The notes beneath the pieces are model-generated. The model ran no database searches. It was not told the DNA's origin and saw only the letters and a list, made by a program, of their open reading frames with translations. A DNA stretch of 64,000 nucleotides from QVMG01 sp032073245 (GTDB lineage: Bacteria > Bacteroidota > Bacteroidia > Bacteroidales > Tannerellaceae): the NCBI GenBank assembly GCA_032073245.1, contig DAMANX010000002.1:62001-126000 (forward strand), read 5' to 3'. Position 1 is the first letter of the stretch. Every line of letters begins with the position of its first letter. The position numbers and the translations under genes are program-made. Shown one piece after another: positions 7,211 through 15,699 of the stretch.

Positions 7211-9544
7211 GTGGAAGGATATCTTAGTCAATTAAATGAAAGTCAGCTGGCTGCTGTTACTTATATCGATGGCCCTTCATTGGTTATTGCAGGTGCGGGC
7301 TCAGGAAAAACGAGAGTGCTGACTTATAAAATAGCTTATTTATTGGAACAGGGTATTCCTCCTTATACTATTTTGGCACTTACTTTTACCAATAAGGCAG
7401 CACGGGAAATGAAAGAGCGTATTTCGGCGGTTGTTGGTGAACCAACCGCTCGTCGATTATGGATGGGTACTTTTCATTCTATCTTTTCCCGCATTCTTCG
7501 CACAGAAGCTCAATATATTGGATATCCTTCTCATTTCACTATTTACGATTCGACCGATTCAAAGAGTCTTATAAAGGCTATTATCAAAGAGATGCAACTT
7601 GATGATAAGACATATCGTCCGGGAATGGTGCAGAGCCGCATTTCAAATGCTAAGAATGCATTGATTACTTGGCGTGCTTATGAACAAAACCGGGAACTTG
7701 TGGAACATGATATGAAAGCGAAGGTGCCGTTGATTCGTGAAATATACAAACGATATCAAAGTAGATGTCTTCAGGCTGGTGCGATGGATTTTGATGATTT
7801 GCTGTTGCAGACAAATATTCTCTTTCGGGATCATCCGGAAGTGTTGGAAAAATACCGTAATTTTTTCAGATATATTCTGGTAGATGAGTATCAGGACACC
7901 AACTTTGCTCAACATTTAATTGTGCAACGCCTCAGTGAAGTGCATGGACAAATTACTGTAGTAGGAGATGATGCACAAAGTATCTATTCTTTTAGAGGTG
8001 CTAATATTGATAACATTCTCAACTTAAAGAATATTTATCCGACTTGTCGTATTTTTAAGTTAGAACGTAATTACCGTTCTACACAGAATATTGTGAATGC
8101 TGCTAACAGTCTGATAGGAAAGAATAAAGAACAAATACAGAAAACAGTCTATTCGGAAAAGGAGAAAGGAGAGAAGGTTATGGCTTTTTCTACCTATTCC
8201 GACTATGAAGAAGCTTATGCTGTAGCTTCGCAAATAGATATTATGCGGCGTAAGAGCAATTATTCTTATGCCGACTTTGCTATTTTATATCGTACAAATG
8301 CACAATCGCGTACTTTGGAAGAGGCGCTTCGGAAAAAGGGTATACCTTATAAGATATATGGTGGGCTTTCCTTTTACCAACGAAAAGAAATAAAAGATGT
8401 GATTGCTTACTTTCGTCTGATTATTAATCCTCATGACGAAGAAGCTTTAAAGAGGGTAATTAATTATCCGTCACGAGGAATAGGGGATACTACTGTGGGT
8501 AAATTAATTACTGCTGCGTCTTCACATGATGTGAGTTTGTGGTCTGTTCTTAGGGAGCCTTTAGAATATGGCGTATCAATTAATAGTGGTACAGCTCTGA
8601 AGCTGAATAATTTCCGGGATATGATTCTCTCTTTTATTCAGTTTAGTCAGGAAAATACAGCAGAAGAAACAGCAGCCCATATTGTAAAAAGAAGTGGTAT
8701 TTATACGCTTCTTATCCAGGACCAGTCTGTAGAAGGTATCAGTAAGAAAGAAAATATTGATGAACTCCTAAATGGTATTGTTGAATTTGTACAGATCCGA
8801 AAAGAAGAAGGTATAGAGCGTGTTTCTTTAGCAGATTTTCTTTCTGAAGTAGCTTTATTGACTGATCAGGATAATGATAAAGAGGAACAAACCAATAAAG
8901 TGACCTTAATGACTGTACATGCAGCAAAAGGGTTGGAATTTAAGAATGTATTTGTGGTTGGACTGGAAGAAGACCTCTTTCCTTCACAAATGTCAAAAGA
9001 TAGCATTCGTGCGATAGAGGAGGAGAGACGTCTGTTCTATGTGGCAATTACCCGGGCTGAAGAGAATTGTATACTTTCCTATGCAAAGAGTCGTTTTCGG
9101 AATGGTAAAACCAATGTTTGTACTCCAAGCCGTTTCTTAAAAGATATAGATAAACAATATCTGGAATTACCCGAGGAAGCCATATCTTCACCTTCTGATT
9201 CTTTTGCCTCCGAACGTAATAGTTATCAGAAACCGGCATTTCAATCTCCATTCAGGCAACCACAGCCTATTGAAGAGGAAAAACCAACCTTATCTGCTCA
9301 GTCAATTCCTTCCCGTTTTAAAAAGGTTGAAACTACACGACAGACTGTATCGTCTCCAGGCACTTCATCAGGATCAGATCTTTCCGGTTTGCAAATCGGA
9401 GCAAGAGTGACTCATGACCGTTTTGGTGAAGGAGAGGTAATTGCTTTGGAAGGTGATGGAGGTAATACAAAAGCCACAGTTGACTTTACTCATTTTGGAC
9501 AAAAACAATTACTTCTTAAGTTTGCAAAACTGACAATACTTTAA
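7211..9544 (+). CDS. pcrA: ATP-dependent 3'-5' DNA helicase PcrA/UvrD
   Basis: Superfamily-1 helicase (777 aa) acting in nucleotide-excision repair, mismatch repair and removal of proteins from DNA. Motifs in order: AGAGSGKTR (27-35, Walker A), DEYQDTN (motif II), GDDAQSIYSFRGA (motif III), the motif V/VI region TVHAAKGLEFKNVFVVGLEE, and RRLFYVAITRA. The C-terminal 60 residues (QIGARVTHDRFGEGEV...) are the Tudor-like beta domain of PcrA, which contacts RNA polymerase in other bacteria. The start is GTG at 7211. An in-frame stop at 7196-7198 excludes anything longer, and the promoter is 20 bp upstream. Confidence 0.95.
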   Translation: MEGYLSQLNESQLAAVTYIDGPSLVIAGAGSGKTRVLTYKIAYLLEQGIPPYTILALTFTNKAAREMKERISAVVGEPTARRLWMGTFHSIFSRILRTEAQYIGYPSHFTIYDSTDSKSLIKAIIKEMQLDDKTYRPGMVQSRISNAKNALITWRAYEQNRELVEHDMKAKVPLIREIYKRYQSRCLQAGAMDFDDLLLQTNILFRDHPEVLEKYRNFFRYILVDEYQDTNFAQHLIVQRLSEVHGQITVVGDDAQSIYSFRGANIDNILNLKNIYPTCRIFKLERNYRSTQNIVNAANSLIGKNKEQIQKTVYSEKEKGEKVMAFSTYSDYEEAYAVASQIDIMRRKSNYSYADFAILYRTNAQSRTLEEALRKKGIPYKIYGGLSFYQRKEIKDVIAYFRLIINPHDEEALKRVINYPSRGIGDTTVGKLITAASSHDVSLWSVLREPLEYGVSINSGTALKLNNFRDMILSFIQFSQENTAEETAAHIVKRSGIYTLLIQDQSVEGISKKENIDELLNGIVEFVQIRKEEGIERVSLADFLSEVALLTDQDNDKEEQTNKVTLMTVHAAKGLEFKNVFVVGLEEDLFPSQMSKDSIRAIEEERRLFYVAITRAEENCILSYAKSRFRNGKTNVCTPSRFLKDIDKQYLELPEEAISSPSDSFASERNSYQKPAFQSPFRQPQPIEEEKPTLSAQSIPSRFKKVETTRQTVSSPGTSSGSDLSGLQIGARVTHDRFGEGEVIALEGDGGNTKATVDFTHFGQKQLLLKFAKLTIL

Positions 9545-9553
9545 AGATATTAA

Positions 9554-9723
9554 AATAGGCTGAAGCCTATTATCAATTGCCGTCTGCTTTAGCTGACGGT
9601 ACAGATTAAAATATATAATGGGCTTTAGGCCAATAAAAAATCTTTCGGCTAAAGCCCATTATGGTTTTTCATTAGTCCGTCAGCTAAAGCAGACGGCAAT
9701 TGATACCCGGCTTAAGCCGGGTA
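9554..9723. repeat. Nested palindromic element between convergent genes
   Basis: Between pcrA (+) and the M56 protease gene (-) lie, in order: palindrome AATAGGCTGAAGCCTATT (9554-9571); the left arm of a perfect 26-bp inverted repeat (9574-9599, core GCCGTCTGCTTTAGCTGACG); a nested inverted repeat (9615-9631 / 9647-9662, ATAATGGGCTTTAG core); the right 26-bp arm (9677-9702); and a perfect 20-bp palindrome TACCCGGCTTAAGCCGGGTA (9704-9723). Each could form a hairpin. The element probably acts as a bidirectional terminator and may be a dispersed non-autonomous repeat. No terminators of the usual U-tract form are seen here. Confidence 0.75.
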
Positions 9724-9727
9724 TATT

Positions 9728-11068
9728 TTACTGTAATCTAAATCGTATTGGTAGCGTATATTTTACACGTACTACTTTACCTTTATTTTCACCTGGAGTC
9801 CATTTTGGCATGCTCTCTATAACTCGAATTGATTCTTTGTCCAAAGAAGGATCTGTGGGGCTGACAACTTTAATGTTAGATAGCGAACCATCTTTTTCCA
9901 CAACAAATTGCACTACCACATCTCCCATTATCTTCTTTTCTTGGGCAGTTACAGGATATATCACAGATCTACTAACAAATTTCAATAACTCTGACTCTCC
10001 TCCTGGGAATTGAGGCATTTTTTCGGCCACATTTAAAATAGGATCCTCATCAGGAGGAAGAGGCATTTCTATCTGTTCTTCGATTATAACATCCGAAATA
10101 GCCGGAGGTAATTGTGTAGATACTATACGAGCCATAGCGTCCATATTATTCAGGAGCAACAGGCCCGCAGCAATGGGTAAAAGCGCCAGATATTTAATAG
10201 TCCGGACGCCGTTTGTTCTTCTTTTATTCAACATAGTAATTCTCTTTTTTAATGGTAATACACTAAAATAATTATATAATTTTGCTGCAGCCATAGGGGG
10301 ATGTTCCATACCAATCAGGTGGTACTGGTATTCTTTCTTATTGAATCCCGCACGCATAACCTCCTGATCGGCTATATATTCGTGGTTAATACTAATCTCT
10401 CGCTTTAATAACCAGGCAAAAGGATTCATCCAGCATATAATCGTCACAATCTGGCCAATGATAACATCAAAAGAATGACATTGGCGAACATGTGCTTTTT
10501 CATGAATCAATATTTCTTGTAAATTCTGAACAGTATGTTTTTCCGGATTAATAAATATCCATTTAAAGAATGAATGCGGTTCTTCAATTTGTGATAAAGT
10601 ATAATAAGTTATGTCATTATTACAGTCAACATTGCTTCTGTAGCGATTTTGAAAAACAATAATTAATTCAGCTATAGAACGGAAAAGTAAAACAACAATA
10701 CCTACTATATAAAAACAAAATACAAGCCCACTTATTATAGCTTTCCAGTCCATAGAAGATGTCATAACAACAATTTTTTCTTCAGTTGGTAATACGTTTT
10801 TAATTACTTCCGGTTCGCTAATAATTAAAGTTTCATTTGATGTAAGTAAAGATGAATACTGAGTGATCATTTCCAATATGGCCGGTTGTCCGGAAATCCA
10901 TGATTGGATATCTGGCAACGGATAAAGAAATGCTATTTCAAAAATTATAAGTAATGTTATTCTTCTTAGCTGAAAGAATGTATCATTCTGAAATAATAAA
11001 CGATAAATGACATAAAATATAACTAATGCCAGATTAACCTTGAAGAAGTAAAGGAGTAAGGGATTCAT
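9728..11068 (-). CDS. M56 (BlaR1/MecR1-like) membrane protease with TonB C-terminal domain
   Basis: A 446-residue inner-membrane protein. Several N-terminal transmembrane helices (about 8-28, 36-50, 110-130) precede the zinc-protease motif HEKAH (189-193), with a third ligand likely at E230 in INHEYIADQ. A further helix is at about 288-305. Residues about 350-446 form a periplasmic TonB C-terminal domain (FPGGESELLKFVSRSVIYP, GDVVVQFVVEKDGS). By analogy with BlaR1, it senses an envelope signal and cleaves its partner BlaI-type repressor, encoded 12 bp upstream. The TonB domain replaces the penicillin-binding sensor of BlaR1, so the ligand is probably not a beta-lactam. Confidence 0.88.
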   Translation of the reverse strand: MNPLLLYFFKVNLALVIFYVIYRLLFQNDTFFQLRRITLLIIFEIAFLYPLPDIQSWISGQPAILEMITQYSSLLTSNETLIISEPEVIKNVLPTEEKIVVMTSSMDWKAIISGLVFCFYIVGIVVLLFRSIAELIIVFQNRYRSNVDCNNDITYYTLSQIEEPHSFFKWIFINPEKHTVQNLQEILIHEKAHVRQCHSFDVIIGQIVTIICWMNPFAWLLKREISINHEYIADQEVMRAGFNKKEYQYHLIGMEHPPMAAAKLYNYFSVLPLKKRITMLNKRRTNGVRTIKYLALLPIAAGLLLLNNMDAMARIVSTQLPPAISDVIIEEQIEMPLPPDEDPILNVAEKMPQFPGGESELLKFVSRSVIYPVTAQEKKIMGDVVVQFVVEKDGSLSNIKVVSPTDPSLDKESIRVIESMPKWTPGENKGKVVRVKYTLPIRFRLQ

Positions 11069-11080
11069 AATTATTTGTAT

Positions 11081-11446
11081 TTATTCTTCGTTTTCTATTT
11101 GATTCATTAGATCCTCTAAATCAGTACGGGATAGTTTGCGATCACGTACAAAAAAAGAAACCATTTCTTTGTAAGAACCGGTAAAATAGTCACGAACAAC
11201 GTTTGACATAAAAACACGTTTATAATTACTTTCAGCTATGATAGGGGTGAAACGGGTAATTACACCAAACTTTTCAGGAGATACATAGGCTTTCTTTTCC
11301 AAGTTGCGAACAACAGATGCTACACTTGTATAGGGAGGTTTAGGATCTGGTATCTCATTCAGAATATCCCGTATAAAACAAGGACCTAACTTCCATATAT
11401 ATAACATAATTTCCTCTTCTTGTACTGTTAATCTTTCCATATTCAA
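11081..11446 (-). CDS. BlaI/MecI/CopY-family transcriptional repressor
   Basis: A 121-residue protein beginning MNMERLTVQEEEIMLYIWKL, with the winged-helix N-terminus of the family (SVVRNLEKKAYVSPEKFG recognition region) and a C-terminal dimerisation helix (LSRTDLEDLMNQIENEE). Members bind dyads over their own promoter and are inactivated by proteolysis by the partner M56 protease, here encoded directly downstream. A consensus promoter with an overlapping dyad (11478-11508) lies upstream, consistent with autorepression. The targets besides this operon are unknown. Confidence 0.9.
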   Translation of the reverse strand: MNMERLTVQEEEIMLYIWKLGPCFIRDILNEIPDPKPPYTSVASVVRNLEKKAYVSPEKFGVITRFTPIIAESNYKRVFMSNVVRDYFTGSYKEMVSFFVRDRKLSRTDLEDLMNQIENEE

Positions 11447-11758
11447 TAAATTACTTATGTTTCGTACTAAAACTACGCAAACCTACTTAAATTTAGTAGA
11501 CGGGCAAATGTTTTAGCAATAATTATTGTTAAATGGTAAAGAAAAGCTCTTTAGGACTTAAGCATTCGGCGTACAACGCCTCATCATGTAGTAGTTAAAG
11601 TAGTCAGAGTAGTTAAGTAGTCGATATGCAGTATATTCTTTATGCTTCACGAAGCCAAGGTTGTTTCAACTTGACTACTAAAGAGCAAAGCGAATGATAA
11701 CTCCTTGACTCCTTTAACTCCTAAGCAAGAGGGATACGTAGTAGACCGAATACTTGCT
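11447..11758. other. Intergenic region between blaI-like gene and LytTR regulator
   Basis: Besides the blaI-like promoter and dyad (11478-11508), the 312-bp stretch shows only irregular runs of GTAGTTAAAGTAGTC and ACTCCTTTAACTCC type and a small GGCGTACAACGCC hairpin (about 11569-11581). No gene or clear terminator is recognised. Confidence 0.5.
11478..11508 (-). promoter_or_regulatory. blaI-like promoter with overlapping operator-like dyad
   Basis: On the minus strand, TTTG (11508-11505), 19 bp, then TAGGTTTG (11485-11478) match the Bacteroidetes consensus. The dyad CTACTTAAATTTAGTAG (11483-11499) overlaps the -7 box and spacer, where a bound repressor would block RNA polymerase. This is a good candidate BlaI-family operator. 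Confidence 0.65.
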
Positions 11759-12517
11759 TTAAGACTTAAATAAACGAAGGAATTCTTCTTTATAGCTTGG
11801 CGATATTTCAATCTCAGTGTTATCTTCCAGAACAACATATCCTCCCGAATTCTTATGATAGGAGATAACAGAAAGAATATTTATAATATGTGATTTATGG
11901 ACACGAACAAAAGGATAAGGAAGAATTTCATTAAAATGTTTTAGAAAACGGCAGACCATCTTTTTCTTTTTACCTTTTAAATAGATATCTGTAAAGTTTC
12001 CATTCCCTTGCAAGCGGATAATATCTTCCATCTTAATAACTTCAAAACCTTCTAATGTCGGAAGAATAACCTGTCTTTTTTCAGGAAGTGGCTCGCGCAA
12101 ATTTTCTACCAGAATCTGATTTCGGTTAAATACTTCCTGTTTCATTATGTGTTGTTGAACCTTATTCACTGCAAGTATTAATTCTTCAATACTGATTGGT
12201 TTAAGCAGATAATAAGCGGCACTTTGATTGAGCGCCTGAAGGGAATATTCGGAAAATGCCGTCACAAAGATTGTTTCAAAGTAAAGATCTTTACACCCTT
12301 CTAAAACATCGAAAGCATTTCCAAAAGGCATTTCTACATCCAGAAATACTAATTGAGGTGTTGTTTGATGTAAGACTTCAATAGCTGACCGGCAGTCTAC
12401 CGCTTCACCAATAATTTCAATCATCGGGCAATATTTTACCAGGTAATTCTTTAATGCTTCCCGGGCGGCCGATTCATCTTCGACAATAACACTCCGTATC
12501 GTTTGCAACTTTTCCAT
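11759..12517 (-). CDS. LytTR-family response regulator
   Basis: A 252-residue two-component regulator. The receiver domain has acidic residues ED (13-14), phospho-acceptor D60 in LVFLDVEMP, and the switch lysine in LLKPIS. The C-terminal LytTR DNA-binding domain (about 150-250) includes EGFEVIKMEDIIRLQGNGN and RVHKSHIINI. It lies 4 bp downstream of the LytS-like kinase gene and is co-transcribed with it. Such pairs act in the cytoplasm on nearby or cell-surface genes. The targets are not evident here, although the divergent VWA gene is a candidate. Confidence 0.92.
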   Translation of the reverse strand: MEKLQTIRSVIVEDESAAREALKNYLVKYCPMIEIIGEAVDCRSAIEVLHQTTPQLVFLDVEMPFGNAFDVLEGCKDLYFETIFVTAFSEYSLQALNQSAAYYLLKPISIEELILAVNKVQQHIMKQEVFNRNQILVENLREPLPEKRQVILPTLEGFEVIKMEDIIRLQGNGNFTDIYLKGKKKKMVCRFLKHFNEILPYPFVRVHKSHIINILSVISYHKNSGGYVVLEDNTEIEISPSYKEEFLRLFKS

Positions 12518-12521
12518 TTTA

Positions 12522-14195
12522 TCAGACCTTTTTTAATGGGAAACATATGCGAACTATAACCCCGCTTTCTTCTCCTTCTTTATCTGTTATATCCATAGAT
12601 ATATTCGAATGATAGAGGCTGTTTAATAAACTGATACGTTCTTTTGTATTTGTCAAACCTCTTGAGTTGTGTTCCTTTTGATGCTTAGTTTTCAAAGCCA
12701 GGCTTTCTTTTCGTCCAATGCCATTGTCTTCAATATATACACAAAGCCTGGTGTTTTCAATCTTAACTATTAGTTTCAATAGACCAGCAGATTCTTTATA
12801 GCGTAATCCGTGCCAAATAGCATTTTCTAACTGAGGCTGTATAAGCATGCCGGGGATATATATTATGTCTGTATTCAGGTCTTCATCTATATCTATTTGA
12901 TAATTGAATTTATCCTGAAAACGCATATGTTCCAATTCAAGGTATTCTTTTAATTGTTCTAATTCTGTAGATAGAGTTATAAAGTCTTTGTTTGAGTTTT
13001 CCATCATATTACGCATTAAGCGCGAATAGGAGGAGAGATATCGGTTTGCTTCCAGTTCATTGTTTTGTGCAATAAACTGATTCACACTATTTAAACTGTT
13101 AAATATAAAGTGTGGGTTCATTTCACGACGAAGGGATTGAAGAGCAATTTTTTTATTTCTCTGCTTAATAGAATACCAGGATTTAATACTCAAAAGCAAG
13201 AATACTAGTATCAAAAAGATGGAGATGATTAATACGTTATTAATTATATCCTGTTTTTGAATAAGTTTGTCTTTCAATATTCGTTCCTTTTCCAATTGAG
13301 CTATTCGTGTTTCATGAACTTCAAAAAAACGGTCATCAATCAGAGTACTGTCAGCCTTGACTAAAGGTTCCAGCTTTGATATAAAGTCAGCATAAATATC
13401 TAGTGCCTGTTTGTTTTTATTCTCTTTACGGTATTGTTCAACAAGTATTTCTAATGTTTGTTTTGCCTCCAACGTATGCCCATTTTGTATGGCTGTATTA
13501 TATGCCTGTTGTAAAGAAGCAGTGGCTTTTTCAAATTGGTTATCGGCTACATAAACATTTGCAATTTCCCGTTGAACTTTAGCAACTTCTCTGGGTTTAT
13601 CCTGCACCACTTCAATGGCTTGCTGGAGGTTGTTTAATGCTTCCTGCTTATTATCCATTTCCATATTTACTTCTGCCATTTGTTGCAGGGCAATAGCCTG
13701 GTCTTCTTTATTTGCTGCCTGATTTGTAATGTCTATATTCCGCTGGATATAAAAAGATTGATTCAACGGGTTTGAAATATTCTGCAAGCGATTGTAATCA
13801 TTCAGGTTTATTTCTTTAAATGATTCATCCTTTGATAGTTTCCATGCATTGTTGAAGTTTAGCTTGGCAGGTTCAAATTTTTTCTGAGATTCCTGTATTT
13901 TAGCTATTTCCCTTGCGATTACGGCTCTTTGTTCTGTATTATTTGTCCTCACAAAAAGGTTTTGGGCATTAATAAGATAGTTTTCAGCCTTTTCATATTC
14001 TCCTTTATCTGCCAATTCTTTTCCAAGACGTACATAGTTTAAAGCAACAGTTGAATCAGGTTCATTTTCTTCCAGGGATTGTGATAAACTGATAGCTGCT
14101 TTTTTTACACTACCTCTATTAATTGACTTAATAGTATCCTGTGCCCATAAAGACAAGGAAGTCAATAAAAATAATAATATAATACAATATCTCAT
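12522..14195 (-). CDS. LytS-like sensor histidine kinase with TPR sensor region
   Basis: A 557-residue membrane kinase. A signal peptide (1-19, ending LSLWAQ) is followed by a periplasmic region of TPR-type helical repeats (about 45-280), a coiled coil (290-316) and one transmembrane helix (about 318-338). The His_kinase domain has phospho-acceptor H362 in REMNPHFIFNSLNS, and the ATPase N-box is LENAIWHGLRYKE with a later EDNGIGRKES. Partner of the LytTR regulator encoded 4 bp downstream. The TPR sensor suggests it senses a protein or peptide in the periplasm. Its stimulus is unknown. Confidence 0.92.
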   Translation of the reverse strand: MRYCIILLFLLTSLSLWAQDTIKSINRGSVKKAAISLSQSLEENEPDSTVALNYVRLGKELADKGEYEKAENYLINAQNLFVRTNNTEQRAVIAREIAKIQESQKKFEPAKLNFNNAWKLSKDESFKEINLNDYNRLQNISNPLNQSFYIQRNIDITNQAANKEDQAIALQQMAEVNMEMDNKQEALNNLQQAIEVVQDKPREVAKVQREIANVYVADNQFEKATASLQQAYNTAIQNGHTLEAKQTLEILVEQYRKENKNKQALDIYADFISKLEPLVKADSTLIDDRFFEVHETRIAQLEKERILKDKLIQKQDIINNVLIISIFLILVFLLLSIKSWYSIKQRNKKIALQSLRREMNPHFIFNSLNSVNQFIAQNNELEANRYLSSYSRLMRNMMENSNKDFITLSTELEQLKEYLELEHMRFQDKFNYQIDIDEDLNTDIIYIPGMLIQPQLENAIWHGLRYKESAGLLKLIVKIENTRLCVYIEDNGIGRKESLALKTKHQKEHNSRGLTNTKERISLLNSLYHSNISMDITDKEGEESGVIVRICFPLKKV

Positions 14196-14285
14196 ATTAA
14201 TCTATTCTTTTCAGAATGTAAAGTAAAGGTATTTAAAACATTTATACTTTATATTTCACCCATTCGTCCGGCCTGTTCACCCATT

Positions 14286-14314
14286 CTTGTCAAAATGAGT
14301 TCTTTTTACCTTTT
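14286..14314 (+). promoter_or_regulatory. Possible promoter of VWA gene
   Basis: CTTG (14286-14289), 17 bp, then TACCTTTT (14307-14314) resemble the -33 and -7 boxes of Bacteroidetes promoters, 38 bp upstream of the VWA gene start. One mismatch in each box. Confidence 0.4.
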
Positions 14315-14351
14315 ACATTTGACAGCATAAATCTATTAAATTATTTCGGAT

Positions 14352-15512
14352 ATGAAAAGAATTATTCTATTAAGCACAGTGCTAGTACTTCTTATTGCTT
14401 TCATACAAGCTAAGGAAACAATAAATGCTAATCCTTCAAATGCATTTCCGGTTGTGAATGATCTTCCTGCAAGAAAACCCAAAATACAGGTGGCTATTCT
14501 ACTGGATACCTCCGGAAGTATGCAAGGATTAATTGAACAGGCAAAATCGCGTTTGTGGAACATCGTTAATACCTTGACCACTTTAAAACATGCAGGAAAG
14601 CAGCCGGTTATAGAAATCGCTTTATATGAATACGGAAGCTACTATCGTCATAATGGTGATTATATCCGACAGATAACACCCCTTACCACAGATCTTGATA
14701 TTATCTCTCAGGAGTTATTTGCTTTAACAACAGGAGGTAGCGAAGAATTCTGCGGAACAGTAATATCCCGTGCAACACGTGAATTGGAGTGGGGAGGAGA
14801 TGATGCTGATATGAAGCTTATTTATATTGCCGGAAACGAAATATTTGAACAGGGAAGCATATCATACAAAGTTGCTATACCCAATGCAGTGAAGAATAAT
14901 ATATTTGTAAATACTATCCATTGTGGCAATCGTGAAACGGGTGTACGTGACCTATGGCTGGATGCTGCCCTAAAAGGGAAAGGTAAGTTTTTTAATATTG
15001 ATGCTAATGCAAGAGTCAGATATATAGAAACTCCTTTTGACGATCAGATCAGCCATTGTAATATCAAATTAAACGATACATATATTGGTTATGGTTCAAT
15101 CGGTTCTGTACGTAAAGTAAATCAATCCACGCAGGATGAAAATGCAAAATCTATTTCTTCTGCTAACTATGCTGAACGTGCTGTAAGTAAAAGTAAATCG
15201 ATTTATCAGAATAGTTCATGGGATTTAGTAGATAAAATGAAAGAGGATAAAAATGCACTTACGGATATAAAAAAGGAGGAATTACCTAAAGAATTGCAGA
15301 ACAAATCGAAAGAAGAACTAAAGGGTATAATTGAACAAAAACAAAAGGAAAGAGAATCGCTTCAGCAAGAAATAGCTGAGCTTGCAGTCAAACGTCAATC
15401 TTATATTGACCGGGAAATGATAAAGAAAGGCAATAAGGGGGACGATTTAGGCGATGCTATAACGGAATCCATTCTGGCTGTGGCAAAGATTAAAGGCTAT
15501 ACAGTAGAATAG
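14352..15512 (+). CDS. Exported von Willebrand factor type A (VWA) domain protein
   Basis: A 386-residue protein. A hydrophobic signal sequence (1-20, ending FIQAKE) is followed by a VWA domain starting at about residue 44 with the MIDAS motif AILLDTSGSM (D52), so it should bind a divalent metal and a protein ligand. The C-terminus (about 285-350) is highly charged and probably a coiled coil (KEELPKELQNKSKEELKGI region). It is divergent from the LytS/LytTR system, with a hairpin terminator at 15582-15611. The role is unknown; periplasmic scaffold or adhesion is possible. Confidence 0.85.
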   Translation: MKRIILLSTVLVLLIAFIQAKETINANPSNAFPVVNDLPARKPKIQVAILLDTSGSMQGLIEQAKSRLWNIVNTLTTLKHAGKQPVIEIALYEYGSYYRHNGDYIRQITPLTTDLDIISQELFALTTGGSEEFCGTVISRATRELEWGGDDADMKLIYIAGNEIFEQGSISYKVAIPNAVKNNIFVNTIHCGNRETGVRDLWLDAALKGKGKFFNIDANARVRYIETPFDDQISHCNIKLNDTYIGYGSIGSVRKVNQSTQDENAKSISSANYAERAVSKSKSIYQNSSWDLVDKMKEDKNALTDIKKEELPKELQNKSKEELKGIIEQKQKERESLQQEIAELAVKRQSYIDREMIKKGNKGDDLGDAITESILAVAKIKGYTVE

Positions 15513-15581
15513 TATTTTATGTTGTTTTATTGGGGTTAGGATTGGAATCCCTAACATGGGTGTTCATTACTCCTATATAAA

Positions 15582-15611
15582 GCCGGGAAGAAAATGCTTT
15601 CCGGCATTTTT
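15582..15611 (+). terminator. Rho-independent terminator of VWA gene
   Basis: GCCGG (15582-15586) pairs with CCGGC (15601-15605), with extra GAAG/CTTT pairing inside the stem. ATTTTT follows. It lies 70 bp after the VWA stop codon. Confidence 0.6.
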
Positions 15612-15699
15612 AATGACTAAATTAGACAAGAACACAGGAAATCATCTATATTCGTACAGCAAAACGCGAATAAGTATTTGACACTTAAAATTGAAATAT

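Noticed and set aside
9618..10013. 131-codon plus-strand frame
   Set aside because: It starts inside the nested palindrome element and runs antisense through the TonB domain of the M56 gene. It is a shadow frame.
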